DNA of 64,000 nucleotides from Candidatus Competibacter denitrificans Run_A_D11 (lineage in GTDB: Bacteria > Pseudomonadota > Gammaproteobacteria > Competibacterales > Competibacteraceae), in the NCBI RefSeq assembly GCF_001051235.1, contig NZ_CBTJ020000042.1:106550-170549 (forward strand). The letters run 5' to 3'. This document shows positions 1-8,164 of the stretch, in pieces. The position numbers were made by a program, and so were the translations under genes. The notes beneath the pieces are model-generated. The model made no database searches. It was not told where the DNA came from and worked only from the letters and a program-made list of their open reading frames with translations. The first letter of the stretch is position 1. Every line of letters starts with the position of its first letter.

Positions 1-1677
1 CTGGTGCCGAGTCAGATCGCGGTAGACGGCGCTGTTTTGACCACTCTCAGCCTCGATCCAGCCCAGCAGACCGCATTCAAAGCATTGAGCGGCACCATCA
101 TCGGCCGGATGGCACTCTTAAGCGAACCTGCGCGACAGGCTGAACTCGATATGGCACTTGCGCTATTCGCGCTCCAGCGAGCCGATCATGCGACCACCCC
201 ATTCTTTCGCTGGAGCTATTATTTTTCCGGGCAGGAAGATTTCGTCACCGCTTTTCCCTGGCAAGACAACGCCGTAACGGTGAAATCGGCGCAGGCCAGC
301 ACCATTGAGAACGTACTTAAATATTGGTTTGCTTATGATGTGTATCGGCTGGCGACGCCGGAACGTAACCCGGACGGCAGCAGTTACTGGACGGACGTGT
401 ATCTGGATACCGCCGGCGCGGGGTTGATGGTCTCGCACGCGGCGCCGGTCTACCAGCAAGGTCGTTATGTGGGGATGGTCGGCACTGATGTGCTGCTGGG
501 CTTTCTCACTGAGTTATTGCAAAGTTTTAGCGAACGCTGGGGTCAAGTCTGGATCGTCAGTGAAACCGGCCAGGTGCTGGCCGATCCCGATCATCCTTAC
601 ACCGCTGCCGATCAACGGGTCAGAACCTTGGCAGATGTTTTGCCAGAGTCACTGCGTTCCGTGCCTATCAGCAGCTTGCTGCAATCGTCCGATGAATTTC
701 GCCGCGTGGGCAGCGACTACCTGCACGCGCAGCGTCTGAAGTCGGCGCCCTGGTATCTGTTGCACAGCATTCCGTCCTCGGCTATCACCGCTCGCTTGTT
801 GCCGCGTTTGTATCCGGCCCTGATCGTGATTGCCGGGCTGGCGCTGACGTTGCTTATCATTCATGACCTGTTGCGCCAGCGCTTTATCAAACCAGCCTTG
901 GCGCTGGTCGATTATCTGCGGGCCGAATCGACCGGCCAATCGCTATCCGTACCACCGGCCGTGCCCGTGCAGTGGCAACCCTGGTTTGAGGTGGTAACGA
1001 CTACTTTTCAGAATAATCGAGGCTATTTGCAAACCATTCAGACTCTCAACGCCGATCTGGAACAGCGGGTCGAAGAGCGAACGCGGCAGTTGGAAAATGC
1101 CAACCGGGATCTTCGGCTGGAAATGGAAGTCCGCCAGCGCGTGCAGGACGCTTTGCGCGCGGCTAAGGTGGAGGTCGAACAGGCCAATCAAGCCAAGAGC
1201 ACCTTGATGGCCAACATGAGCCACGAGTTGCGCACGCCGCTCAACAGTATCCTGGGTTACACCCAAATCCTGCTGCGTGACGCCGGTCTGAGCGACAAGC
1301 AGCGGGCGGGCGTCGAAACCATCCACCAGTCCGGCGAGCGACTGGCGGGTTTGATCAATGACTTGTTGGATCTGTCCAAACTGGCAGCACCGGATGTAGA
1401 AGGATTCGTGGCGCGGCGTGCAGCACGACCGGCGGCAGATTCTGGGGTATCTGATCTCATCCTCGATCAATGCTTTTTACCCCCCGCCTCGGACATCGCC
1501 GCGCTGCGGGTTCTCGCCCAGCGGGGCGATGTCAAGAGCCTACTGGTTCAGATGGACGAATTGGAACAGCGCGATGCTGACTACCGGCCATTCGTCGAGC
1601 AATTGCGCGAGATGGCGCGCGCTTTTCAAGTCAACCAACTGGTGCGGTTGTTGAGCGATCCTCGGCTTCGATTCTGA
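1..1677 (+). CDS. Sensor histidine kinase, 5'-partial, lacking its ATPase domain
   Basis: The reading frame is open to the first base, so the true start lies outside the window. Residues ~1-255 look like a periplasmic Cache-type sensor. A hydrophobic helix follows at ~268-290, then a long coiled coil (~345-400) and a HisKA dimerisation domain with the phospho-acceptor motif [10 protein letters not shown] near residue 407. A kinase should continue with an HATPase_c domain carrying N, G1 and G2 boxes, but none is present. After the HisKA helix (DLLDLSKL) come ~30 unremarkable residues. The last ~65 residues resemble the helical tail that many hybrid kinases carry after their receiver domain. 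The simplest reading is an internal in-frame deletion removing HATPase and receiver, leaving a protein that cannot autophosphorylate. The sensor/HisKA call is firm; the deletion is inferred. Confidence 0.75.
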   Translation: MVPSQIAVDGAVLTTLSLDPAQQTAFKALSGTIIGRMALLSEPARQAELDMALALFALQRADHATTPFFRWSYYFSGQEDFVTAFPWQDNAVTVKSAQASTIENVLKYWFAYDVYRLATPERNPDGSSYWTDVYLDTAGAGLMVSHAAPVYQQGRYVGMVGTDVLLGFLTELLQSFSERWGQVWIVSETGQVLADPDHPYTAADQRVRTLADVLPESLRSVPISSLLQSSDEFRRVGSDYLHAQRLKSAPWYLLHSIPSSAITARLLPRLYPALIVIAGLALTLLIIHDLLRQRFIKPALALVDYLRAESTGQSLSVPPAVPVQWQPWFEVVTTTFQNNRGYLQTIQTLNADLEQRVEERTRQLENANRDLRLEMEVRQRVQDALRAAKVEVEQANQAKSTLMANMSHELRTPLNSILGYTQILLRDAGLSDKQRAGVETIHQSGERLAGLINDLLDLSKLAAPDVEGFVARRAARPAADSGVSDLILDQCFLPPASDIAALRVLAQRGDVKSLLVQMDELEQRDADYRPFVEQLREMARAFQVNQLVRLLSDPRLRF

Positions 1678-2026
1678 CGGATGGCTTTTGCAGTAGCGTT
1701 TGCCAAGCAATTTGGCGGTTGATTTTTCAACCCCCGCAATCGATTTATTCCCGCTTTCAGCCTATCCCAACCATTACCAAGATGTTGGGTTATTCCCAAT
1801 ATTTTGGGGATACCGACGACCCTCAGCAAGAATCACTTTAATAGCTGTATTGTTTTTTTCAAAAAATATATTGAAATCAAATGATTATATATTTTTTATG
1901 TTTTTTCGGCAATTTGGCGAAAGGTTTGCTTATGACGGAGTGAAGCCAATATCAGTAAACAGCTAACTAAAAGCGCTGGGTTTATTGCTAACGATTGGCT
2001 AACAGAATTTCTCCTTTATCGAGGTA
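1678..2026. other. AT-rich intergenic stretch
   Basis: About 350 bases between the truncated kinase and the unknown gene that follows. The composition becomes strongly A+T-rich from about 1800, unlike the kinase gene. Only a short frame without recognisable content can be read through it. I see no tRNA, terminator with a clear T-tract, or repeat. It probably holds the promoter of the downstream gene. Confidence 0.4.
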
Positions 2027-2032
2027 ATGAGA

Positions 2033-3073
2033 ATGGGTAACGAAAGCCAGAAATTACGTACCGATCACACACCTCTTTCGGTACTCAAAAAGCGTGACAA
2101 TGCAGCAATGGAACGCCGCGATCAATACGTTGGCTCAACCAGCACAATAACTGTCAAGTACGCTCTCGCATTTGATGATTTTGCCGCCAATGTCGCTCAC
2201 AAATTGCGGCATTGGATTGTTTATCGAACCGATGGCGGCCGATTTGCCAGGGCATTGGTGCGTAAATCCGGTAGCTTGGAGAAGCTTCATCGATACTGGA
2301 ATGAAAATAAAGTGCCCCCTGGCAGCTCTGTCAAGCTGGTGGCGACCTTATATCGGCGCCAAGACCCATTAGCTGCTAACCGCTGGATGATGGAAATGTT
2401 TTTCGAAAAACCCAGCGCTGATGAGATTAATTTTGATGAATCTGATGGGGAGATCGTGATTGTAAGGCGCAATCGAGTTAAGGAACTTCAAATGACCGCA
2501 ATGAGTAAAATCATTCGTGTTGCGGTGTCATTTTCATACCAAAATTCTGTCAAGCCAGGCGAAGAATTTAATCGAATTTTGAAAATGGCGGGTATTGCAG
2601 AGCGTCTGGGTAGCCATAAAGCATGGGATTTGTGGTATTACAATTATAATCCGATGCGGGTTTACATTTTTAATTCGACTAATTCACAAAAGAAAGAGAT
2701 GACAAAAGCAACAAATGGCGCCATGCCTTTTGATGGTCGGTGCGCTTATACATCATCGCATTGGAGAACGTATCCTTTTAGGGAAATGGCCCAAAAACAT
2801 GGCCTAAAGGATTTGGTTGAAATGACCAACGGGGTTACGAAGGATGTGCTCATGTACGACCAAAGAATGCTCACTGGTATTAACAAAATTAGCGCCGACC
2901 TTTCCAAGATACGATCTGGTGGCGGCACTCTTTATAAGAGTGCGTGGCCGTTCGTCGAGCACCTGCAAAAGCTTTTAGAGTCGCCTGACCATCTTTATTA
3001 CGCTTACGATGGACCTGCCAAGGATAGAGGTATTTTCGAGAGAGCATTCAGGGTGTTTTCGAATACCGAATAG
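2033..3073 (+). CDS. Hypothetical protein (unknown family)
   Basis: A 346-residue soluble protein that I do not recognise. The first in-frame ATG (2027) lies only 2 bases after the GAGG at 2021-2024. The ATG at 2033 has a spacing of 8 and is the better start. The protein is rich in basic and aromatic residues (Trp/Tyr clusters around residues 200-215) and shows no signal peptide, membrane segment, P-loop or clear nuclease motif. The gene is more A+T-rich than its neighbours, stands alone between a damaged kinase gene and an oppositely oriented regulator, and could be a transferred cargo gene. Function unknown; that it is a real gene is supported by its length, its Shine-Dalgarno sequence and its non-repetitive protein composition. 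Confidence 0.6.
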   Translation: MGNESQKLRTDHTPLSVLKKRDNAAMERRDQYVGSTSTITVKYALAFDDFAANVAHKLRHWIVYRTDGGRFARALVRKSGSLEKLHRYWNENKVPPGSSVKLVATLYRRQDPLAANRWMMEMFFEKPSADEINFDESDGEIVIVRRNRVKELQMTAMSKIIRVAVSFSYQNSVKPGEEFNRILKMAGIAERLGSHKAWDLWYYNYNPMRVYIFNSTNSQKKEMTKATNGAMPFDGRCAYTSSHWRTYPFREMAQKHGLKDLVEMTNGVTKDVLMYDQRMLTGINKISADLSKIRSGGGTLYKSAWPFVEHLQKLLESPDHLYYAYDGPAKDRGIFERAFRVFSNTE

Positions 3074-3146
3074 CAATGCCGGTTTTTAAATCGCTCAAAG
3101 CGGCTGATTCCAATAGGCTGACGGCAGATTCGCCAAGTCTCCAACT

Positions 3147-4931
3147 TCAAGCCTCGAAGCCGCCGCGCTTGCGCTCAATGCCGAGCTTTTTCATCCGCGC
3201 CTCCAGCGTGGTTGGCTTCAGGCCGAGCAGGCGTGCGGCGCCATGCTCGCCACTGACCCGCCAGCTAGTGGTTTCCAGCGCCTTGAGAATGTGCTCGTAC
3301 TCCATTTCCTCCAGGGTCAAAACCGACACCTTGCCTGGCCCGGCCTCGGCTGTGGGTTCGCGTAACCAGTCGCCAAATTCTAGCGTTGAACTCCGGCTGA
3401 TGATCACTGCGCGTTCGATCACATGCTGCAATTCCCGCACATTGCCTGGCCAGGAATAAGCTTGCAGCCGCGCCAGCGTCGCCAGCGGTACTGTGTCGAT
3501 GCTCTTACCGAGGCTGGCTGCGTATTTCTGAACAAAATGGCGCACCAGCAGCGGAATATCCTCGCGCCGCGAGCGCAGCGCGGGCGATTCCACCGGAAAC
3601 ACGTTCAATCGATAGTACAAATCAGCGCGAAATTGCCCTTCACGGCAGCGTTGGGCTAAATCACGATTGGTGGCGGCAATCACCCGCACGTCGGTTTTTA
3701 GTGTTTGCGAGCCGCCCACCCGCTCGAATTCGCCTTCCTGCAACACCCGCAGCAGCTTGGCTTGCAAGTCCAGCGGTAGCTCGCCCACTTCATCAAGGAA
3801 TAAAGTGCCGCCGTTGGCCAGTTCGAAGCGGCCGATCTTGCGGGTCAGTGCGCCGGTGAACGCGCCTTTTTCATGGCCGAACAGCTCGCTTTCGGCCAGG
3901 CTGGCCGCAATCGCCGCGCAGTTTAACTTGATCAACGGCTTAGCCTGGCGGGTGCTGCGGTTGTGGATGGCGCGTGCGATCAGTTCCTTGCCGGTGCCAG
4001 TTTCGCCGGTAATCAGCACGGTAGCCTGTGTGCCTGCGACGGCTTCCACCTCTTGTAGGACAGCGCGCAACGCCGTCGAGGCGCCGATCATTTCCTCGAA
4101 ATCGTGTTCGGCTTGAATTTCATCTCGTAGGTAAAGGTTTAAGCCATGTAAGCGGTTGAACTCGGCTTCCGCCTGCTGACGGGCTTCGATGTCGCGCAGG
4201 ATCATCGTATAAAACGGCTGTCCGGTGACGAGGGTCCGTGACAGTGTTGCCTCAATGGGAAAAGGCTGTCCGTTGCCCCGAAGCGCCTGCAAACCCTCTG
4301 GCAGCCAGAGCCGGGCTTCACTTTGCCGCTGATAGTCATGCACCACTTGGCGCAGTGGCGCGGCCAGAAGGGTATCCAGGGGTTGGCCCAATACCTCGGC
4401 AGCGTTGCAACCAAACATCGCTTCAGCGGCAGGGTTAAACAGGGTGATCAGGCCATCGGCATCGAAAGTCAGAATCGCATCCATGGCGCTGGTTACCAAG
4501 GCCGATAGCCGTGCCTCGCGCTCCGCCAGGGTGCGCTTGAGTTGTTGCAGCGTCAGGTGGGTGTGGACGCGAGCCAGCACTTCTTCATGCTGGAAGGGTT
4601 TGGTAATGTAATCCACTGCGCCAAGCTGTAATCCCCTGATTTTATCCACCGTATCGCTTAAGGCGCTCATGAAGATGATGGGGATCGCTTGGGTCTCCGG
4701 CTGCTCCTTTAAGCGGCGACAGGTTTCAAAACCGTCAATACCCGGCATCATCACATCCAGCAAGATAAGATCAGGTTGGGCATAGGCCGCTCGTTCTAGT
4801 GCGCTCTCACCATCTTCAGCCACTAAAACGCTATAGCCCGCAGCGCTCAGGACTTCGTACAAAACACCGAGATTCGCTGGCGTGTCATCGACCATCAAAA
4901 CGGCGGGGGCTGACTGAGCAATATCGGTCAT
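3147..4931 (-). CDS. Sigma-54-dependent response regulator (REC-PAS-AAA+-Fis)
   Basis: A 594-residue NtrC-type activator. The receiver domain (~10-125) has the acidic pocket and phospho-acceptor in LILLDVMMPG. A PAS sensor follows (~145-255). The AAA+ domain (~280-520) has Walker A GETGTGKE, the sigma-54 contact loop GAFTGA and Walker B TLFLDEVGE. A Fis-type helix-turn-helix ends the protein (~550-590). All parts needed to remodel sigma-54 RNA polymerase are present. The gene lies 36 bases downstream of a TlpA-like lipoprotein gene on the same strand, so the two are probably co-transcribed. No cognate kinase is encoded beside it; the only kinase gene nearby (1-1677) lacks an ATPase domain. 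The target promoters cannot be told from this window. Confidence 0.93.
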   Translation of the reverse strand: MTDIAQSAPAVLMVDDTPANLGVLYEVLSAAGYSVLVAEDGESALERAAYAQPDLILLDVMMPGIDGFETCRRLKEQPETQAIPIIFMSALSDTVDKIRGLQLGAVDYITKPFQHEEVLARVHTHLTLQQLKRTLAEREARLSALVTSAMDAILTFDADGLITLFNPAAEAMFGCNAAEVLGQPLDTLLAAPLRQVVHDYQRQSEARLWLPEGLQALRGNGQPFPIEATLSRTLVTGQPFYTMILRDIEARQQAEAEFNRLHGLNLYLRDEIQAEHDFEEMIGASTALRAVLQEVEAVAGTQATVLITGETGTGKELIARAIHNRSTRQAKPLIKLNCAAIAASLAESELFGHEKGAFTGALTRKIGRFELANGGTLFLDEVGELPLDLQAKLLRVLQEGEFERVGGSQTLKTDVRVIAATNRDLAQRCREGQFRADLYYRLNVFPVESPALRSRREDIPLLVRHFVQKYAASLGKSIDTVPLATLARLQAYSWPGNVRELQHVIERAVIISRSSTLEFGDWLREPTAEAGPGKVSVLTLEEMEYEHILKALETTSWRVSGEHGAARLLGLKPTTLEARMKKLGIERKRGGFEA

Positions 4932-4967
4932 GGTGAAGACCTCGACATGTCTTGATCGGCTAGCTGC

Positions 4968-5462
4968 TTATAACAAACCGGTGATTTCTTTGGTAAACAC
5001 CTCAGGGGTGGACTCACCGAGAATGCGAGTGCGAATGATACCTTTGCGGTCAATGATATAGGTGACGGGTAGCGCCATGACTTGATATTGGCGCGTCACC
5101 TCGCCCTGAGTATCCAGCAGCACATCGTAGGAGATGCCGAGTTGTGTAACGAATGGCCGCACCGTTTCCGCCGGTTGCAGCACATTCACCGCTAAAATCA
5201 CCAAGCCCCGGTCGTGATATTGGCGATAAACCGGCTCCAGCGCGGTCATTTCGCTGCGGCAAGAGGGGCACCAATCCGCCCAGAAGCGGATAGCAACCAC
5301 TTGATTAGCATACTGTTCCGGGAAATGACTGGTGACGCCATCCAGCCGATTCAGCGTGAAAGCCGGTGCGGCTGTGCCGATCCTGAGCAGGGGAGATTCT
5401 GCCTCGCAGCCGACGAGTAGCACGAGCAGTAGAAGGGTCAACAGCGGTTGAGCAGCCATCAT
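4968..5462 (-). CDS. TlpA/ResA-like thioredoxin-fold lipoprotein
   Basis: 164 residues. The N-terminus is a hydrophobic signal ending in a lipobox (LLVGC), so the protein is predicted to be lipid-anchored and to face the periplasm. The rest is an AhpC/TSA-Redoxin fold with the active-site motif WADWCPSC near residue 66 and the cis-proline loop ALPVTY near residue 137. These features fit the TlpA/ResA group of periplasmic thiol-disulfide oxidoreductases, which reduce apocytochrome c or other periplasmic cysteines. The specific partner is not evident. It is the first gene of a probable two-gene unit with the sigma-54 regulator at 3147-4931. Confidence 0.88.
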   Translation of the reverse strand: MMAAQPLLTLLLLVLLVGCEAESPLLRIGTAAPAFTLNRLDGVTSHFPEQYANQVVAIRFWADWCPSCRSEMTALEPVYRQYHDRGLVILAVNVLQPAETVRPFVTQLGISYDVLLDTQGEVTRQYQVMALPVTYIIDRKGIIRTRILGESTPEVFTKEITGLL

Positions 5463-5545
5463 GAGAACAACCTATCGGTCAAAGGAATACGAACGGGTGG
5501 CTCTGGTACCGAGTAAGCGTAACCGATTTTGCCGGGGTAGAGGCG

Positions 5546-6208
5546 ATGCGAGTGTTGCTGGTGGAAGATGATTCGATGATCGGGGAGAGCTTGCGCAAGG
5601 GGTTGCGCCTGGAGGGTTTTACCGTTGATTGGGTGCAGGATGGCCGTAGCGCGGAACTGGCGCTGGAGACGACCGACTATGCCTTGGTGCTGCTGGATTT
5701 GGGTCTGCCGAAAAAGGATGGTTTGAGCGTGCTGCGCGGTTGGCGGCAGCGGGATGTCACAACGCCTGTGTTGATTCTGACCGCCCGCGATGCGGTGCCG
5801 GATCGGGTGGCGGGCTTGGATAGCGGCGCGGATGATTATCTGGTCAAGCCGTTTGATTTAAGCGAACTGCTGGCGCGGATGCGGGCTTTGTTGCGGCGGC
5901 AAGCGGGCCGGGCGCGGGGCTGGGTGGAAATTGGCGCGTTGCGGCTCGATCCCGTGGCGCATACCGTTGAATATCAAGGCGAAGCCGTTGCTCTCTCGGC
6001 GCGAGAATTTGCCTTGCTCCATGCCTTGGTGGATTCGCCGCGTGCGGTGCTGTCCAGGGAGCAGTTAGAGGAACGCTTGTACGGCTGGGGCGAGGAGGTG
6101 GAGAGCAACGCCGTCGAGGTTCACGTCCATAATCTACGGCGCAAGCTGAGTCCGCACATCATCCGCACCGTGCGTGGGGTGGGCTATCGGCTGGGGGAAA
6201 CTGGCTGA
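5546..6208 (+). CDS. OmpR/PhoB-family response regulator, orphan
   Basis: 220 residues with a receiver domain (~1-115, phospho-acceptor in VLLDLGLP near residue 51 and the conserved lysine in DDYLVKPF) and an OmpR-type winged-helix domain (~125-218). The overall pattern resembles the QseB/PmrA subgroup. Such genes are nearly always followed directly by the gene of their histidine kinase. Here the downstream bases carry only a short remnant unrelated to kinases and then an oppositely oriented gene, so the partner is missing or elsewhere. The gene is divergent from the TlpA gene, with an 83-base shared upstream region. Confidence 0.93.
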   Translation: MRVLLVEDDSMIGESLRKGLRLEGFTVDWVQDGRSAELALETTDYALVLLDLGLPKKDGLSVLRGWRQRDVTTPVLILTARDAVPDRVAGLDSGADDYLVKPFDLSELLARMRALLRRQAGRARGWVEIGALRLDPVAHTVEYQGEAVALSAREFALLHALVDSPRAVLSREQLEERLYGWGEEVESNAVEVHVHNLRRKLSPHIIRTVRGVGYRLGETG

Positions 6209-6306
6209 TCAGTGCTGGGGCCATGTGAATCCAAGCAGAGCGCCAGGCGTTTGCCCAGGGCTGTTACTGCTCGTTCGATCAGGAAAATTTCAAGGGATAC
6301 CGCGCT

Positions 6307-6519
6307 GTGCGTCGTCATAACATTCTGTTTTATATTGCAGCGAGTGGATTGGTCAGTCTCTCTTTCTCATCGCTGGTGCTGGCCGCCAGCCTGAACGACA
6401 CCGGCCAGCAGCTTTGGTACAACGGCTCGGCGATGGTCGCAATGGGCCATGCTGCTGTTGACCGTACTGCTTGGCATAGGTGGTTGGATGCGGCGGCGGG
6501 TAATGTTCTGAAGGCATAA
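6307..6519 (+). pseudogene. Remnant of a secreted DUF1566-type protein
   Basis: A GTG-initiated 70-residue frame. It begins with a plausible signal peptide (hydrophobic core, then VLAAS) followed by LNDTGQQLWYNGSAM. This resembles, from memory, the N-terminus of large secreted DUF1566 (Lcl C-terminal) proteins. The normal protein would continue for well over 100 residues; here the frame jumps to a short tail and stops. I read it as the start of a gene whose body was deleted. It could instead be a genuine small secreted protein, but I see no convincing ribosome binding site. Confidence 0.35.
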
Positions 6520-6548
6520 AAAATCCGGCCCGTTTTATGACGGGCCGG
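6518..6548 (-). terminator. Rho-independent terminator of the Rpn-family gene
   Basis: A perfect 9-bp stem (6525-6533 with 6540-6548, ccggcccgt/acgggccgg) closes a 6-base loop. Read on the minus strand it is followed by a run of six T. It lies about 75 bases after the stop codon of the minus-strand gene at 6624-7754. Confidence 0.8.
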
Positions 6549-6623
6549 GTTGCAAATACAGCGACCGCCTAAATCAGAGGCCGTAAGCTAAAGCATTGGC
6601 CAGCATCATTGGCTTCAGAGCGC

Positions 6624-7754
6624 CTAATCCAGCAACTTCGGTAGCCGCTCAAGCAACTCCGCACCCGATTCACACTGGATCAACCAGTCGCCGATGTGCG
6701 CCAATCGCTCGCGGTCATGAATGCGATCTAGCCAAAGGGCAAGCTGGTTCGCCGTTGCCTCTCCAAAACGGAGACGAGTCAGACGCACATAAGTTTCCCG
6801 TTCGCCGACCAAGTAGCCGCGTTCTAAGCCTTGCTCCAAGCCTTGCTCCAAGCCTTGCTCCAAGCCTTGCTCCAAGCCTTGCTCCAAGCCTTGCTCCAAG
6901 CCTTGCTCTAAGCCTTGCTCTAAGCCTTGCTCTAAGCCTTGCTCCAAGCCTTGTTCCAAGCCTTGTTCTAAGCCTTGCGCGATACCCTGCCTAAAACCTT
7001 CCTGCTTCCAGCGCTCGGTCCAACTTCGCATCCGCTCTTCTAACATGCTCGTCACCTCATACAAGTGATCTATTCCGGTGAGTTGTTCTTCGGGAAATTG
7101 TACGCGCACCAGCAGCGTTTTCAGCCAGGCCAGCAGAGCCTTGTCCAGTTCTGGGTGTTGCTGAATCGCCGGAATTACCTCTTGAAGGACCCGTAGAATA
7201 TCCGCCGGTTCCTGGCAATGTTCCAATCGGAATAAGGCCGCCACCAGATTACGCGGCAAGCGTAGATCCTGCTCACTGTAGCGGCCTTCATCCAGCAGTA
7301 AAAACTCAAAGCGCGGCTGATAGGGCGCCAATCCCGGCAGCGTTTCCAGCAAATCGGCCAGTTGGGTGCTGGCGCGCCAACGCGGCGCACCGTTGTAGAG
7401 CACAATCGGCAGTACTGGCGGCAGTTTGCCATTAGGCAGCAGTTGTTGCTGTTCCAGCAGCTCCAAATAAAGCAGCCCCAGGTACACCCACAACCGCAGC
7501 GGCATCCACCGATCGATGCTGGATTGGAATTCCAGCAGGATCAGCACATACAACCAGTGATCGCGTAACTTCACCCGCCAGATGACATCGCTCTGCCGCC
7601 AGCCCAGTTGAGGTGTCACAAAATGCACATTGCGCTTTTCCAGGGTGCTGAAATCCAGTTCAGCCACCCACGGCTGCGGCACGAAACCTTTCAATAAATC
7701 TTCAATGAGCCGAGGTTGCGAGAACAGTTTTTTATAGGCCGGATCATAGATCAT
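6624..7754 (-). CDS. Rpn/YhgA-family PD-(D/E)XK nuclease
   Basis: 376 residues. The N-terminal ~220 residues match the Rpn (recombination-promoting nuclease, formerly 'putative transposase YhgA-like') family: YDPAYKKLFS at the start, then a nuclease core with SDVIWRV and LILLEFQSS, which supply the D and E-x-Q elements of the PD-(D/E)XK fold. Family members cleave DNA and promote RecA-independent recombination. Residues ~260-310 are an almost perfect run of the tetrapeptide LEQG, encoded by a 12-bp minisatellite, which sits where the family has a variable linker. The gene is followed by its own terminator. It lies 50 bases after a shortened darP gene, so its arrival may have removed darP's 3' half. 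Confidence 0.85.
   Translation of the reverse strand: MIYDPAYKKLFSQPRLIEDLLKGFVPQPWVAELDFSTLEKRNVHFVTPQLGWRQSDVIWRVKLRDHWLYVLILLEFQSSIDRWMPLRLWVYLGLLYLELLEQQQLLPNGKLPPVLPIVLYNGAPRWRASTQLADLLETLPGLAPYQPRFEFLLLDEGRYSEQDLRLPRNLVAALFRLEHCQEPADILRVLQEVIPAIQQHPELDKALLAWLKTLLVRVQFPEEQLTGIDHLYEVTSMLEERMRSWTERWKQEGFRQGIAQGLEQGLEQGLEQGLEQGLEQGLEQGLEQGLEQGLEQGLEQGLEQGLEQGLERGYLVGERETYVRLTRLRFGEATANQLALWLDRIHDRERLAHIGDWLIQCESGAELLERLPKLLD
6831..6974. repeat. Twelve tandem 12-bp coding repeats
   Basis: Twelve units of ttgctccaagcc and its C/T variants follow each other without gaps inside the Rpn-family gene. They encode LEQG repeats on the minus strand. Variant units are clustered (three consecutive ttgctctaagcc at 6903-6938), as expected from recent slippage or unequal exchange. 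Because the unit is a multiple of three, copy-number change would not break the reading frame. Confidence 0.97.
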
Positions 7755-7804
7755 AACGGTATAGTCGTTGCGAAACCTAGACGGAAATTAACCGTATGAG
7801 TGAC

Positions 7805-8122
7805 CTATTTTGTGCGGAAAGCGGCCAAGGCGGTGCGAATCCCTTCAACTTCTGCCTCATCCAAACCTCGCATCAACTTACCGATAAATTGCAGTTGCCG
7901 TTTATGCGCCCCACGTTGTGGCATCGCTTGAGCCGCTTTGACGGCCGCCAGCAACTCATCGCTGAGCGGCATCTGTTTTAGCTGGGTTGCGGACAATTTG
8001 ACCACCGCTTCGCCCAAACTCTGCAACGCAGTGGCTTCCCGCTTGAGTTGGCTTTTGCTGGGCGGGCGCGGCGACTCCATCTCATACGATTCATCATCAA
8101 AAAAGGGATCGTTTTGCGTCAT
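7805..8122 (-). CDS. darP: DarP/YjgA (DUF615) homologue, C-terminally truncated
   Basis: 105 residues. The N-terminal half fits the DUF615 family: SKSQLKREATALQSLG, then LPLSDELLAAVKAAQ-like helices and the RQLQFIGKLMR signature. In E. coli DarP, a factor for 50S ribosomal subunit assembly, this signature lies near the middle of a ~183-residue protein, and a second helical half follows. Here the frame stops ~20 residues after the signature, and only 50 bases separate it from the next gene. About 75 residues are therefore missing. The remaining part may be non-functional or retain partial ribosome binding. Confidence 0.85.
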   Translation of the reverse strand: MTQNDPFFDDESYEMESPRPPSKSQLKREATALQSLGEAVVKLSATQLKQMPLSDELLAAVKAAQAMPQRGAHKRQLQFIGKLMRGLDEAEVEGIRTALAAFRTK

Positions 8123-8164
8123 TTGGAGTCGCTACGCTCAGGCAATAAGAAGTCAAAGGGGCAG

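Noticed and set aside
6831..6974. Tandem repeats as a possible CRISPR array
   Set aside because: Units are 12 bp, contiguous and coding, with no unique spacers.
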